Positions 34,667-46,105 of a stretch of 64,000 nt of DNA are shown here, piece by piece. Every line of letters begins with the position of its first letter. Position 1 is the first letter of the stretch. The notes below the pieces were generated by a model. That model saw nothing but the letters and a program-made list of their open reading frames with translations. It did no database searches and had not been told where the DNA came from. The DNA lies in contig OY735234.1 of the NCBI GenBank assembly GCA_963457665.1, positions 2,628,003 through 2,692,002 of the forward strand. The letters run 5' to 3'. This stretch comes from Thysanoteuthis rhombus (taxonomy: Eukaryota; Mollusca; Cephalopoda; Oegopsida; Thysanoteuthidae). Made by a program: the position numbers and the translations under genes.

Positions 34667-35193
34667 ATGCAATGTCGTTGCCGATGAAGGGTCACTGAGG
34701 TTCGGAATTGCTAAGCATGTGGGGCCTAGGATTCGCCCAAGGCCTCACAAAATTTACCTGGCCCAGTTTAGGGGAAGCAGTTCGCTCCAGGGCAGCACTG
34801 TCCCATTGCACAAAATGTGCCGTGAAGCATCCTTAGGTATGCCGTGGCACATTAGTGTGCATCAAGTGAGAAACTGAGGCCGACAGAACACAAGATTGAG
34901 AGATGAACTCGACAGATTCAGGTAATACTGGCTCCGTAACGTCCATGATAGAGAATTGTGGCGAATCCTGGGGAAGGTCTATGTCCAACAACGGATGTTA
35001 AAAGACTGATCTCAAAGAAAGGTTGTCGGACAATGTTTCCAGTATGCAATGTCGTTGCCGATGAAGGGTTACTGAGGCTCGGAATTGCTAAGCATGTGGG
35101 GCCTAGGATTCGTCCAGGATCTCACAAAATTTACCTGGCCCAGTTTAGGGGAAGCAGTTCGCTCCGGGGGCAGCACTGTCCCATTGCACAAAA
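34667..35193 (+). repeat. 149-bp direct repeats around a hAT/RTE composite
   Basis: 34667-34815 and 35044-35193 are about 95% alike (ATGCAATGTCGTTGCCGATG to CCCATTGCACAAAA). They enclose 228 bp: hAT-like GGTATGCCGTGGCACATTAG joined to an RTE end. Either a tandem duplication of about 1.4 copies of a 377-bp unit or terminal repeats of an unnamed element. The open frame 34958-35335 runs through it and is not a gene. Confidence 0.75.
34860..35043 (+). mobile_element. RTE-type LINE 3' fragment in the composite
   Basis: ACAAGATTGAGAGATGAACT, GAATTGTGGCGAATCC and GGAAGGTCTATGTCC match the fragment at 31736-31898 almost throughout, including the bases past the protein end (GGTTGTCGGACAATGTTTCC). Confidence 0.75.
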
Positions 35194-35354
35194 GGGATGG
35201 GTCGGGGAAATCCCGACATCCTCGCGACTCACGTTGCAGAGACTAGTGCTATTTTTGAACTGCCCAGAATGGAACCCCATTTCAGAAATACTTATGTCAA
35301 ATTTGCAGCCGTGGGGATGCAAATTGAAACATTGACCTGCTTCCATCACTACTT

Positions 35355-35700
35355 CTACTTCCCTTCTGAAAGATAGGTATTATTAGCGCCTGCATGGGTA
35401 GTTCTGCTGAACCCAGATAGTTCTTTTTTTAAATATTAGGGTAATTGGATGTGCTAATTCTTGAGTTATTTTTCTAGGATATATACCATCAATCCCGGAT
35501 AATTTGTCAGATAGTTATTTTTTCAAGAACATCTTTTAGCTCTGGAGTACTTTAGAGTACTCCATGGGTATCTTCGAAATATTGGTTGTATCTTTTTTTT
35601 TGTGCAGGCATTATAATATTGTTGGTTTAGTACATTTGCTGTTTTGGTATCTATCGTGGTGAATGAACCATCGAGCTTCTTGAGGTTAGATCATTAAAAC
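35355..35700 (-). mobile_element. CR1-like LINE, upstream part
   Basis: On the minus strand LDGSFTTIDTKTANVLNQ matches the linker between endonuclease and reverse transcriptase. KLSGIDG then matches the KSxGPDGI motif, and ALIIPIFQKGS the ANVxPIFKKGD motif. It continues at 33050-34150; the two parts are split by about 1.2 kb of inserted DNA. Confidence 0.6.
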
Positions 35701-35867
35701 TACATTCCATTTCTCTTTCCTATATAATTAAATTATATCAGTTACTTAGTGCTCTATCCTTAAATTACAAAGATGCTTCAGGGAAATTCAAAGATACTCC
35801 TAATATTTTCGTTTTTAATTTCCCTTTTCCTGCCCAAAGTTATCTGATAAACTTATCATATAAATAA

Positions 35868-36201
35868 TATAAACATCAAAATGGCTAAAAGTAACCTTTA
35901 TTTTAGTTTTTCTAATACTTCACTCCTCTTTGACGGAGAGTTCCATCAGAGTGAACTCCTGGATTTTCTTGATCTTCGTAACGGATTTCCGTCGTTTTTG
36001 ATGATATTCAATCTTCTTGCATCCCAACAATTTAATCGTTTTAATTTTTAACAAAAAGATTGGATACCGTCGAACGCGACGGAAATCCGTTACGAAGATC
36101 GAAAAAAATCAAGGCATTCACTCTGATGAAGCTCTCTGTCAAAGATGAGCGAAATATTAGAAAGATTGAAATAAATGTTAGTTAGTCATTTTGATGTTTA
36201 T
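35868..36201. repeat. Large inverted repeat, ~145-bp arms
   Basis: Arms 35868-36013 and 36058-36201 pair over their length at roughly 80%, with a ~44-bp loop. Perfect stretches include GATCTTCGTAACGGATTTCC in the left arm and its complement in the right. The right arm ends CTGATGAAG...GAAATA...AATAAATG, a pattern seen at the ends of Penelope-like elements. No coding capacity. Confidence 0.8.
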
Positions 36202-36424
36202 ATGATTTTTTTTACCTAACAAACCCGAGAATATGTCATTAGAAGATCAACACTTATCGTATTCACTAAAGAAAAGTTAGCGGAAATGACTGTATTTCAC
36301 AGTGACGGCAATTATTGGTAAATAAATCGAATGATTCGCCTGAAGGAACCCAAACGGGGCAGAAGCATGAACGTGCTTATGCAGCGGATCCCCTATTTCA
36401 TCACACACACACATACACACACAC

Positions 36425-36473
<49 letters not shown>

Positions 36474-37044
36474 GATTAAAATATTATTGATTTTTTACTG
36501 TGAATATCTACCTCATATATACATCTTATATTCCATCAATGTAATTGACATAAACATTTTTTAATGTATCAATGTGATTCATTTCAATTCTTTAAAAGCA
36601 ACTATTTGGTTTTGCATCTTTTTTGGCGATCTTTTTTCTCTTCTATAGTTTTATGAATCATTCTTTGTTCCGAAATTGTGGTTACTAATACCGAAAAGTA
36701 TTGCAATCGTATTGTAACCGTTGTATTCTTAACGATTTTATCAGTTAAGCGCTTCTTCCAATAGATATATTTGTAAGAAAGGTCAGCATCAATTCTGTGA
36801 ATAACCACTTTTGTTGTTCTTTCGATTTTCAGTTAAAAAAAATCAACAAATTTGGGACGTTTTTTTCACCAAACTGTAATGAAATGTTCGTGTATTCCAT
36901 TTACCAATCTGCAATGTTTGAAACTTCTGATTTTTTCTTACTAGGGATTCAATGAGCAGAACAAAAACAATTTTTGCAATCAAGTCCAGTAAATGAGAGA
37001 GAGAGTATAAAATGGATGGCCAAAAAGAGACGTGTAAGAGAAAA

Positions 37045-37049
<5 letters not shown>
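36202..37049. other. No gene seen; (CA)n(TA)n at 36401-36470
   Basis: The microsatellite is a CA run followed by about 45 bp of TA. Flanking DNA is AT-rich without motif. Confidence 0.45.

Positions 37050-37134
<85 letters not shown>
37050..37134. repeat. (GA)42
   Basis: An uninterrupted GA run of about 85 bp. Confidence 0.95.
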
Positions 37135-37139
<5 letters not shown>

Positions 37140-37478
37140 TCGGTACTTGAAGTTTTTACGAATAAATTCTATAGAGTTTTTGACTAATGGATTTCATTTT
37201 TAGCTGCCATTGGAATTAATTTAATCAGGCTGAACTATAAAAACTAATAAAACAAAACAAAAACAAACAAACAAAAAACAGAGTTTATAAAGTGAATATT
37301 TGATTATGGCACAATACTTTGCACTGCTTGATACAGATTTTACGAATAAACACATGTACTGATTACGTTAGGTGGGAGAACAGTCATAGCATTATTTATG
37401 CAAATAGATAAACGTATTGCCTTATAAAAGTTCGGAAAATGTACATCTTATTCATGAAGCCTACCAATCATAGCATTT
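37135..37478. other. No feature recognised
   Basis: AT-rich DNA with an AAAC-rich stretch at 37250-37280. Confidence 0.4.
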
Positions 37479-37560
37479 TCATCATCAGTCACTTAACGTC
37501 CTTCGTTGGACATAGACTTCCCCCCAGGATACTAAAAGCACGATGACAACCGTAGAAGAT
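37479..37560 (-). mobile_element. RTE-type LINE, extreme 3' end
   Basis: TCATCATCAG then TTAACGTCCTTCGTTGGACA matches the minus-strand RTE ends at 2.1 and 13.2 kb. Only the last 60-80 bases are present. Confidence 0.6.
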
Positions 37561-38329
37561 TCTGGAAGAGCTTGGCATTTATAAAAATATCATTCCTTTC
37601 GAATAAATCAGTGATTTCGAAACTTTGAAAAAAATCAAGAACATCTCCTATAAAAGAAATATTCTAGTAGACCCCTATTTTTAGTATTCAGTTTTTAGAC
37701 TGTACTTAATGAACTACGATTACAAGCGAGTTTTGAGTTTAAAAAATCCTATTTTTCTGGATGGATTACATGTACTCAAATTCGTAGATAGGGTACAGGT
37801 CTGTACGTATCAATTATATTTTTCGATAGTTGTGCAACGGATGATGTTGTTTCTCTGCTACAAGATTTGCTATGTCGGATTCAGTGGAGTATTTTTCAAT
37901 CTAGGGGTCTGCAGACAGTTTCGAAAGTTTTGGTCAAAACTTACCAGGAGAATCTGTTTACATTGGTTTCTTGCAGAATGAATTTTACCTCGATGCTATA
38001 GAGAAAAGTTTTCAAAACGTTAGTTTCAATGTGTGTGTAATGTTCTGGTCGCTTCTCAATGCTCATAAAGTGTCAGAGCGTTCCTTGATGATATCAGTTG
38101 ACCTTGATGAGTAATCTTTGTAGAAATCATATCAAAGGAACAACTTCTCTGTATCATGCTTGGTTATACATTATACTCACTTTAGATAGTATGTACTTGT
38201 CTTAGAATTTACATCAGTGGTGATGAAAATCATGTAATTACTGGAGGTTAGATGACAACTGGAGACGCCTCTAAAAGCGCTCAAAATCAGAAGTTGATAC
38301 AAATATGAAAAGAAGAGGTTTAATAGCTT
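37561..38329. other. No gene recognised; hAT-like end motif
   Basis: CAGTGATTTCGAAACTTT at 37608-37625 matches the ends of the MITE at 46.1 kb. GGGGTCTGC...CAGTTTCGAAAGTTTTGG at 37898-37932 may be its diverged partner. The 90-codon frame at 37709-37981 lies mostly between them and has no motif. Confidence 0.35.
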
Positions 38330-38735
38330 AAACTTGGAACTTAATTAAAAGATTGGCTCCCAATTTAAGAACCATACAACATGCACAAAAGAGGGACATG
38401 CTTAACATCACAGAGAGAGACCACAAGACGGAACAATATATTAGAGAGAAAAAACAAAAACAAAGAGGAATCATAGAATCCATAAGAAAACTCGAATAGC
38501 AATATTGCAAGAATGTTGCTGAACATCGAGACTCACAATTTGGATCCCCAGAGATCATATGCAGAATTGTGAACAGTAGAAAATAAGATGACAGGAACTA
38601 TTTAGATTCAGGAAACATTGACGTCTTGACACCTGCGATAGGGAGATCGAGTGCATCTTGAGGAAGATTTGTGTCCTACGACGGAAGTTAGAGGGTGGTC
38701 ACTGCTGCTGATAATGATGATGATGATGATGATGG
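38330..38735 (+). mobile_element. RTE-type LINE, 3' fragment with (TGA)n tail
   Basis: LIKRLAPNLRTIQHAQKRDM then LNITERDHKTEQYIRE matches the C-terminal block of RTE proteins. Decayed RTE bases continue to GGAAGATTTGTGTCCTACGA and end in (TGA)n at 38713-38735. Stops and deletions in the second half. Confidence 0.8.
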
Positions 38736-38829
38736 TGAAGGACTCTTAACTCATCACACTTGAAGAAACTTTCCAAAATTCATACAAATAGTCATTTACA
38801 AAGTATTCAGGAGTATCGAAGAATAAAAA

Positions 38830-39365
38830 ATCAGGAGAAGAATCACCCTAGGATGGAAAGCTTTCGGTAGAGTAAGCTCGATTTTCACGGACCAGAAAAT
38901 CCTACTAGTCCTAAAAAGAAGGGTATACAACCAACGCATCCACCCGATAGTCACCTATGGAGCAGAGACATAGAACTTAATCAAAAGATGGACCCTAAAA
39001 CTGAGAACTATGCAACAGGCACGTGAAGGAATCATGCACAATCTCACACGCAGAAATCAATAGTCAGTGCAGTATATTAGAGAAAAAACAGGAGTCCGAG
39101 AAATCATAAAAACCATCAGAAACCTTAAATGGCAATGGGCTGGACATGTTGCTAGAATGCCAGACAACTGCTGGACGTCACAACTCACAGCACAGATCTC
39201 CGGAAATAACATGCGAAATAGAAGTCGATAGATAGTTAGATGGTGTGACTAGCTAGACGAATTCACAAAGTACTGGCCCTGCCACGCGCATGATAGAGGA
39301 GTCTGGCAAATCTTGGGGAAGGCTCATATTCAGTGACAGTCGCTAAAAAACTGTTGATGATGATG
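38830..39365 (+). mobile_element. RTE-type LINE, 3' fragment, longest
   Basis: On the + strand RRRITLGWKAFGRV, LLVLKRRVYNQRIHPIVTYG, LRTMQQARERIMHNLTRRN, VREIIKTIRNLKWQWAGHVA, then RMPDNCWTSQLTAQ and a diverged closing block ending at a short (TGA)n at 39354-39367. This is the most complete RTE tail in the window, with three or more stops. It lies about 100 bp after another copy on the same strand. Confidence 0.85.
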
Positions 39366-39534
39366 ATAGGTGTATGCATATATGCATAGATATGTGAATG
39401 AATGGCTTGGCCTACTTAGCAGACGAAGATTTTCGGAGGGTTTCCCACAAATATGGGATTCTTTTACGGTACGATGGTATATAAGGGAAGTAACTGTCCA
39501 GCCTGAGTTTCAGAGTATATATACATGTGTGCGT

Positions 39535-39611
<77 letters not shown>
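39535..39611. repeat. (GA)n
   Basis: About 77 bp of uninterrupted GA. Confidence 0.95.
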
Positions 39612-39612
<1 letters not shown>

Positions 39613-40643
39613 AACTGAGTATTTTTATGCGAATAAAAAGAGATTCATTTGGTCCAATCATTGTACAACTCAGATTACGGGCACATAGTTCAAGACTTGG
39701 TTTTGAACTACATTTCTTTCTGTCACTATCACATCGCTGTAACCAGGCAGTCATAACTAGTGCTAATAGCTGGAGGAGTCAGTGTTAATCCACTCTTATT
39801 CGTGGGAGGTATTCAACAGATCTGAAAGCCGCTTTTAACCGATTTCCGCTTATCCCACCTTCACATTCGTCAATGTCATACCTTTTTATTTTTAGGTTCT
39901 CACATTCTATGATTTTGCACTCATTACACTTGCATGTTGACTGATAGAGTTGGTAATATCTGTATACTGAAATCAGTGATTACGCAAGTATCTCCCTTGA
40001 CACACAGACGTATTTGTTACCATATCGGCACGTACCCATTTTTTACGTAGTAAAAAGAACAATAGACATCCGTATACGCATGTGTATAGGCGTGTATGTG
40101 CTCGTGCGCATGCGTTAGAATTCAAATGTCTAGTGTTCTAAACATGCTCATACATTCACTTCTGTATTTATCTAAATACATACTTGCATATATTTACACA
40201 CTCACCTACTATTATTGAATGAATATGTGTATGCAGGTCATTTGACGTTTGCCAGGTATACAAGACTAAATACAAGGCGATACAGAGTCGCATTTGAAGT
40301 TTTTTTTTGGTCTACGGTTCCCGAGAAAACTTATGAATGAATCGTTTTGTCTCTGGCTTGCCACGTTGGTTGACGGAGAAGAGAGCTGGTGAGTAAACAT
40401 TTGGGGAAACCACTCCTCCCTGACAACCTCGCAGAAATAATGATTGTAAAAAGTTATCATCCTTATAGTAAACCTTGAAAGGGATCAGTAATGCAAAGAT
40501 ATCTAACTTGGACATGATTGTTACTTATCAAACTTTGCCTCAGGTCAAAAGAGTGGCACAACCAGTGAGGACCCACTTCACTTCATCAGATAATTATCCG
40601 ACGAAAATAACTTTCTTCTCATAGCTTTACGGAACGCGTACTC

Positions 40644-40648
<5 letters not shown>
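39612..40648. other. No gene recognised; dispersed repeat near 40245-40345
   Basis: ACAGAGTCGCATTTGAAG then GGTTCCCGAGAAAACTTAT resembles GCAGAGTCAAGTTTCAAG then AGTTCTCGAGAAATCTTAT at 60.46 kb and a weaker match at 59.55 kb. Nothing else is named. Confidence 0.4.
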
Positions 40649-40699
<51 letters not shown>

Positions 40700-40931
40700 C
40701 GACAGATCGCTGGTTTCAGTGTAAATAAATACTTTGCAACGGATAGAGCGCTTTTGGTAGCATTTTCTGTCATTTTGAATACCAGAGTGCAGTATATTGG
40801 AAATGGCAGAAGATGTTGCCGATCAAAAAAAACAGAGATCTGTTCAATTTTACAAAAACAAAAAAGATTACTAAAAATCAAAAAGATGCTCATTATCCGT
40901 CATTTTTAATGAAAGGTGTATATGCTGCCAA

Positions 40932-40976
<45 letters not shown>
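40649..40976. repeat. Two (TA)n tracts
   Basis: TA at 40649-40696 and 40936-40976 with unique DNA between. Confidence 0.9.
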
Positions 40977-40978
<2 letters not shown>

Positions 40979-42325
40979 CAGGAGTCAATTTCCATTTTAG
41001 GACTTCAGATATTTCAAAGATAATAAAGTAAAGAAATATTTATTTTTTATATAATCAATTTAAAATAATTTTAGAACATAACATCCTGCAAATGCTTTCT
41101 GCTTTTAGTTTCGCAAATTAATTTCACTCGGATTAGAAATCAAATGACCACCACATTTGACTGCTCTTAATTTTTTTCTTTTGGGATAACCTTAAAGGAA
41201 GAGTTCAGGCAAACAAGCATCAAAACCCGTACGAAACTGAGGAAACTAGAAACTGTTCAACCAGAAATAGAGCACTGGAGCCGGATGCAATACGAACTGT
41301 CATGGAAAATTGCCTGAAAGGGTTCGACTCTGCGAAGCTGAAAAAGGGAGGCATTTGCAGGATGATATATTCCACATTTTGTTCAAAGTAATTTTCAAGG
41401 TTGGAAATAAATATATCCGAAGTGAACATTTCTTTAGTTTTTCATTATAAAATGTTATGGATGAATACTTCCGCGTCATGATTGGTATGTTTAGCTTAGT
41501 ACGGCTAGAGGCAAAGGTTTTGGAAAAAAAGGGACTTTTGCACAACTCTATCAATACATAATGTGTATGCCAACTCTTAGAAAAGACACCCATATGTGTA
41601 ATTACGTTGATGGATCAATGTCAGTAGCCTGAATTCGATCTGAAATTTTCACAGTATAAAGTTTTATCTATGCAGTCTATAGAGGAGCGTTCGGTTGAGT
41701 GTATTGGCAAGGAAAGAAATTATGATAAAATTGAATATTTGGTGCGTAAGATAGATACTTTTTTTCCATCATTAGGCCACGGACTTATTGATCTATCCGT
41801 GTGGAAGGTTATTGTGAACTATCCTACTATCCAGGTCAAGATGGCTTTCCGTGATAAATTAACATTTTTTATTGCATTTTTCCAATTCAGATTTAAGATC
41901 AAATTGAAATGCTGAAGAATTAAGAAGTGGAATAAAGAACAGAATTCTATTCGTTTTTACCTGTTGTTGATATTTCACTGTCTGTCCTTTTTAGTCTTCC
42001 AATGCAGATGCAATCGAGATTTTAACTCCGATTTTGAACCATCAAAATAACCAATATATTTAAAAGGATACGGCATAGAACTTATCAATGGCCTTTGAAG
42101 AGGCCTTTACAAACGATTACTCAGCAAACAATACTCATTGATAGTTCAATAGAAGGATAGATACGTTTGGGAAGAAGAATTGGATGTTAGTTTAATACAT
42201 TACTCACAAATCAGGTATAAATCGATACATTGGTAGACAGGAGAATGCATTTATTTAGATTCATAGGATGAAGAAAGACGGACAGATAGATAGATGGATC
42301 GATTTATTGGCAGATCAATCGATTG

Positions 42326-42329
<4 letters not shown>
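40977..42329. other. No feature recognised
   Basis: AT-rich, unique-looking DNA. Frames at 41220-41429, 41300-41593 and 41670-41915 carry no known motif. Confidence 0.4.
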
Positions 42330-42363
<34 letters not shown>

Positions 42364-42537
42364 TTTGGAATTTATTGAGGTTATTAACAGAAAAAGACAT
42401 AGACAATCATACAGACAGAAATGGACAATAGATTTAAATAATCAGTAAGTGAAAGAAAGATGTTGAAAAAAGAGTTTGCACGCATTTGACAGAGAGGAAA
42501 AAAGAGAAAAAGGAGATTGGAAGATGTAGAGACACTA

Positions 42538-42584
<47 letters not shown>

Positions 42585-42810
42585 AGGAGAGAATCAAGAT
42601 AGAAGAGGGAAAGAGAAAGAGAACTGAGAAGTTCAAAGAATGAAATGTCCTTCATTCGATCGTTCCCTTTTTTCTTCCTTTCTTTTCTCCTCCTACTCTC
42701 GTTCTGTCTTTCTCTCTTTCTTTCTTTCTTTCTTTCTTTTTACTCTCGTTCTGTCTCTCTTTCTCTCCTTTCTCTCTTTCTTTTCGTACTCTCCTTCACG
42801 TTCTCATTTC
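42330..42810. repeat. TA, GA and CTTT/CT tracts
   Basis: (TA)n 42330-42361, (GA)n 42541-42595, then a pyrimidine switch at about 42650 with (CTTT)n at 42714-42739. The strand switch from purine to pyrimidine makes the block roughly self-complementary. Confidence 0.85.
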
Positions 42811-43254
42811 CGTCATTTCCTCTTCATCTTCTCGACCAGCTTAGTGAGCTACGCCACCACCATCACCCTGATCACCACCGCCACCGCCATTGCCCGCTGC
42901 TGCTGCTGCTGCTGCTACTTCGGATTCTGTTCTTGTTTAGGTTAATAGATAAAAAAGATCGAAGAACATTACTGCTCCATTAAGGTATGCCGGTAATTAC
43001 TGCATGTTTCAGTGTGACGCATATGTTGTCAGCGGATTGCACTGCAGAAATTCAGACAAGTAAAAATCTATAAATGCACACGCACTTACACATTCACAAA
43101 ACCAATGCATATATTTTGCGCATACAAATACACACACACACTCACACACACTTATATAAAAGACAGCTTATTACACAAACATCTTCACAGACATGCGCAG
43201 GCATACATTCATGCACATACGCAGAACCTGTCAGTAGCCATTTTTAAACGTATA

Positions 43255-43257
<3 letters not shown>
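42811..43257. other. No gene seen; short (CACC/GCC) and (GCT)n
   Basis: ACCACCATCACC-like bases at 42855-42890 and (TGC)n at 42895-42915, then imperfect CA repeats at 43075-43150. Confidence 0.45.
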
Positions 43258-43318
<61 letters not shown>

Positions 43319-43433
43319 TGTATATACATATATATATATGTATAAATATTAAATGCATAAATAATAGTATATGCATACAGAGAATAGTACAACTGACAGT
43401 AACGTTCCCTCTCTCTAACAGAAGACACACACA

Positions 43434-43495
<62 letters not shown>
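43258..43495. repeat. (TA)n and (CA)n(TA)n
   Basis: TA with GTATA breaks at 43258-43340; CA at 43424-43467 passing into TA to 43495. Confidence 0.9.
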
Positions 43496-43497
<2 letters not shown>

Positions 43498-43636
43498 TGT
43501 ATGGGTCTGGAATGAGCGTAAATATATGTTTTATATATACTTGGGGTGGGGGTAGACAGACAGACAGACACACACATTCATCTGCATACCTATAGATATC
43601 CATTCATATATAACGATGGATAGAAAGGTAGAATTA

Positions 43637-43805
43637 CCTCGAGTAGTGCGGTTTTGATTAGTGCAGGTTTTGGTGTAGTACGGTTAAGATAATGATGGAC
43701 AAATTAATGTAAGTAATTAAGTATTAAATTATAATAAGACCTTGAGCAATACGATTTTGAATTGTACGGAATATTTTTGGGACGAATAAACCGCACTAAT
43801 CAAGG
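43637..43805 (-). mobile_element. TA-flanked MITE, copy 2
   Basis: 169 bp with terminal inverted repeats CCTCGAGTAGTGCGGTTTTG and, from the other end, CCTTGATTAGTGCGGTTTAT. A TA dinucleotide lies directly outside each end (43635-43636 and 43806-43807), as expected for mariner/Tc1-type or similar target sites. An inner copy of the end motif (TTGATTAGTGCAGG) follows the left end. The same family is at 28346-28517 in the other orientation. Confidence 0.75.
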
Positions 43806-44304
43806 TATAGCTGTATATAAATCTTAGCGCTTAGTGACACAGTCATATATCTGCTCTATGAGCATATTTCGACTTCTACTACCACTCACACACCTCCTAC
43901 CACCACGTAGCCATTTCTGTTCTTATCATCAATTTTTGTTGTTTAACAGAGAGTCTGCTTTCCCTTTTATTTTATTTTTTGTTATTTACGTCTTCTTTTC
44001 TTTCAATCAACAGATTCTTTTCTTATTCATTCCTACTTAGCCTATTTTTTTTTCTTTTTTCTTCCTTTCCAAATTTGTTTGCTTTACCTCCTTCCATTTG
44101 AAAACCCCTTTCTTTTTTCCTTTCTTTCTTTGAAATGTCTTGATTTTTTTAATCTTTTTTATTTGCTCATCATTCTGTCATAAATACCTCTCTTTTTTTC
44201 CTTCTCTATTTCTAACAATTCTTTCTCACTTTCTTTCTTTCTTTCTTTCTTTCTTCCTTTCTTTCTTTCTTTCTTTCTTTCTTTCTCACTTTCTTTCTTT
44301 CTCA

Positions 44305-44354
<50 letters not shown>

Positions 44355-44677
44355 CACTTTCTTTTTTTTCTTTCTTTCTCACTATCTTTTTTTCTTTCTT
44401 TTTCACTTTCTTTCTTTCTTTCTTTCTCACTTTCTTTCTTTCTCACTTTCTTTCTTTCTTTCTTTCTCTCTTTCTTTTTTTTCTTTCTTTCTCACTTTCT
44501 TTTTTTCTTTCTTTCTCACTTTCTTTCTGTGAAAAGTCGTGATTTTTAAATCTTTTCTGAGTTCTGTTTCTTGTCATTCAAGTTCTTTTTCCTTCACTTT
44601 TTGAAGATTCCATCTTTTTTATTTTCGTTTCGACCAATTATTTCTTTCTTTTAGTTGGCATTCTTCATTATCTGGCC

Positions 44678-44710
<33 letters not shown>

Positions 44711-44790
44711 AGCTATTCTCTCTTCCTTTCCTTCATTTTCTTTTTCTCCTTCTTTCTCGTTTTCTTCATTTTCCATTTTAAAACTTTCAT
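43806..44790. repeat. Pyrimidine tract with long (CTTT)n
   Basis: T- and C-rich from about 43960. (CTTT)n with CTCACTTT breaks fills 44220-44527, and (CT)n lies at 44679-44709. The open frame 44140-44532 is F/L/S only. Confidence 0.9.
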
Positions 44791-46105
44791 CTTGTTTATC
44801 TATTCGTTTCTCTTTTTACCATCGGTACCCAGCGTCTCCTTTTCTTCCTATTCTCCAGCATGGCGTAATCTTCTTGTCGCCTAGAGCCAGCACATCAACA
44901 TCCTCTCCGGAGGCATCTGTGGTGCGGCTTAGCATTTAACTGTCGCAGTAATTTGACAATAATGCTCCAACAGCGTCTCATACGCACCACCTAATACCCA
45001 CTCATCTTCCTTCCCCCTTTTACCACCTCCCCCATTTCCCAACCTCCTTCTTCTCTCGCGTTCCTTCACACCCAACTCCTTCTTTCATTACCGTCACCGA
45101 TTTCGTCTTTATCTTCCTTTCATTCCATGTTTTTACTCCCACTACTACTATCTTTGCTTCTGATTTCATACAATGCTAGTATCTGATTGGTCGAAAAAAT
45201 TAATTTGGGCGAACTTGATTGGCTGAAAAAAATTGGGGCGAACTAGTAACACAGGGATATTAGTAATCCGAAGGTTAATTATTGCTTTGAGGAACACACA
45301 TTCGACATAACAAGTCTAGAAAACAACCAAATGAGGAAAAAAATCAATGAAATAAAAACAAAAAGGAAGCATAGAAAAAACTCAAATCAACCCCAAACAA
45401 CAACAATGATAGATAACTGTTAGGAATGCAACACCTCTGGTGGATTTATAACAACTGAAATCGACAAAAGCTGTGTGGTCTAAATTTCTACCTCTTGTGC
45501 CAGTGTTGCGACACATATTGCCAGAAGTTACTCTATTGGGAGGGGAAATTTGAGCAAAATCTTTTTCTTTCCACAAATAGCCTATTACAGAAATACCCAC
45601 AGGTTATAAATATTCGCAAAGCTACAAAGACTTCAGAGTGAAAATAATATTGAATAGAAAAATGCGGGGGGACTGAAACATAGCTTGAAAGTCGCTAAGA
45701 ATCGTATTTCTTGTCAAAAGACAACTACGACGATGACGACGACGTTGACGATTATGAATAATTTCGTTGCATAACTTGACGATTAAATGTAAAGTTCAAA
45801 TTCGAATAATGGGAATGGAGTTTATTCTTGTATTTCGAAGACAAAGTGAAATTACATTACGTTGCAAAATGACTGCACTCCTCTCTTCCTTTTTCTCTCT
45901 TCTATCTCTCAAACACCAATGGATCCCAGGACTGTACCCTTTATTCTAAGAATTGCAATGTTTCATTTGGCTCACTCTGCTTACGTCTTATTTTCTGTAA
46001 ACAAAATAAATGGTCGACAGACCAACGGATTTGGGGGGATAGATTGGACCTTTAGTGTTCCAAGTTACCAAAAAATTCGCATTCTCTTACCAATATGTGG
46101 TTTGT
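44791..46105. other. No gene recognised; tandem CCAAT-like pair
   Basis: TGATTGGTCGAAAAAATT and TGATTGGCTGAAAAAAATT at 45186 and 45219 begin two ~32-bp copies, each ending GGGCGAACT. ATTGG is the inverted CCAAT box. Other open frames (45382-45600, 45862-46209) show no motif. Confidence 0.4.

Noticed and set aside
34958-35335. 125-codon + frame
   Set aside because: Runs through an RTE end and a 149-bp repeat in the wrong frame for the RTE protein.
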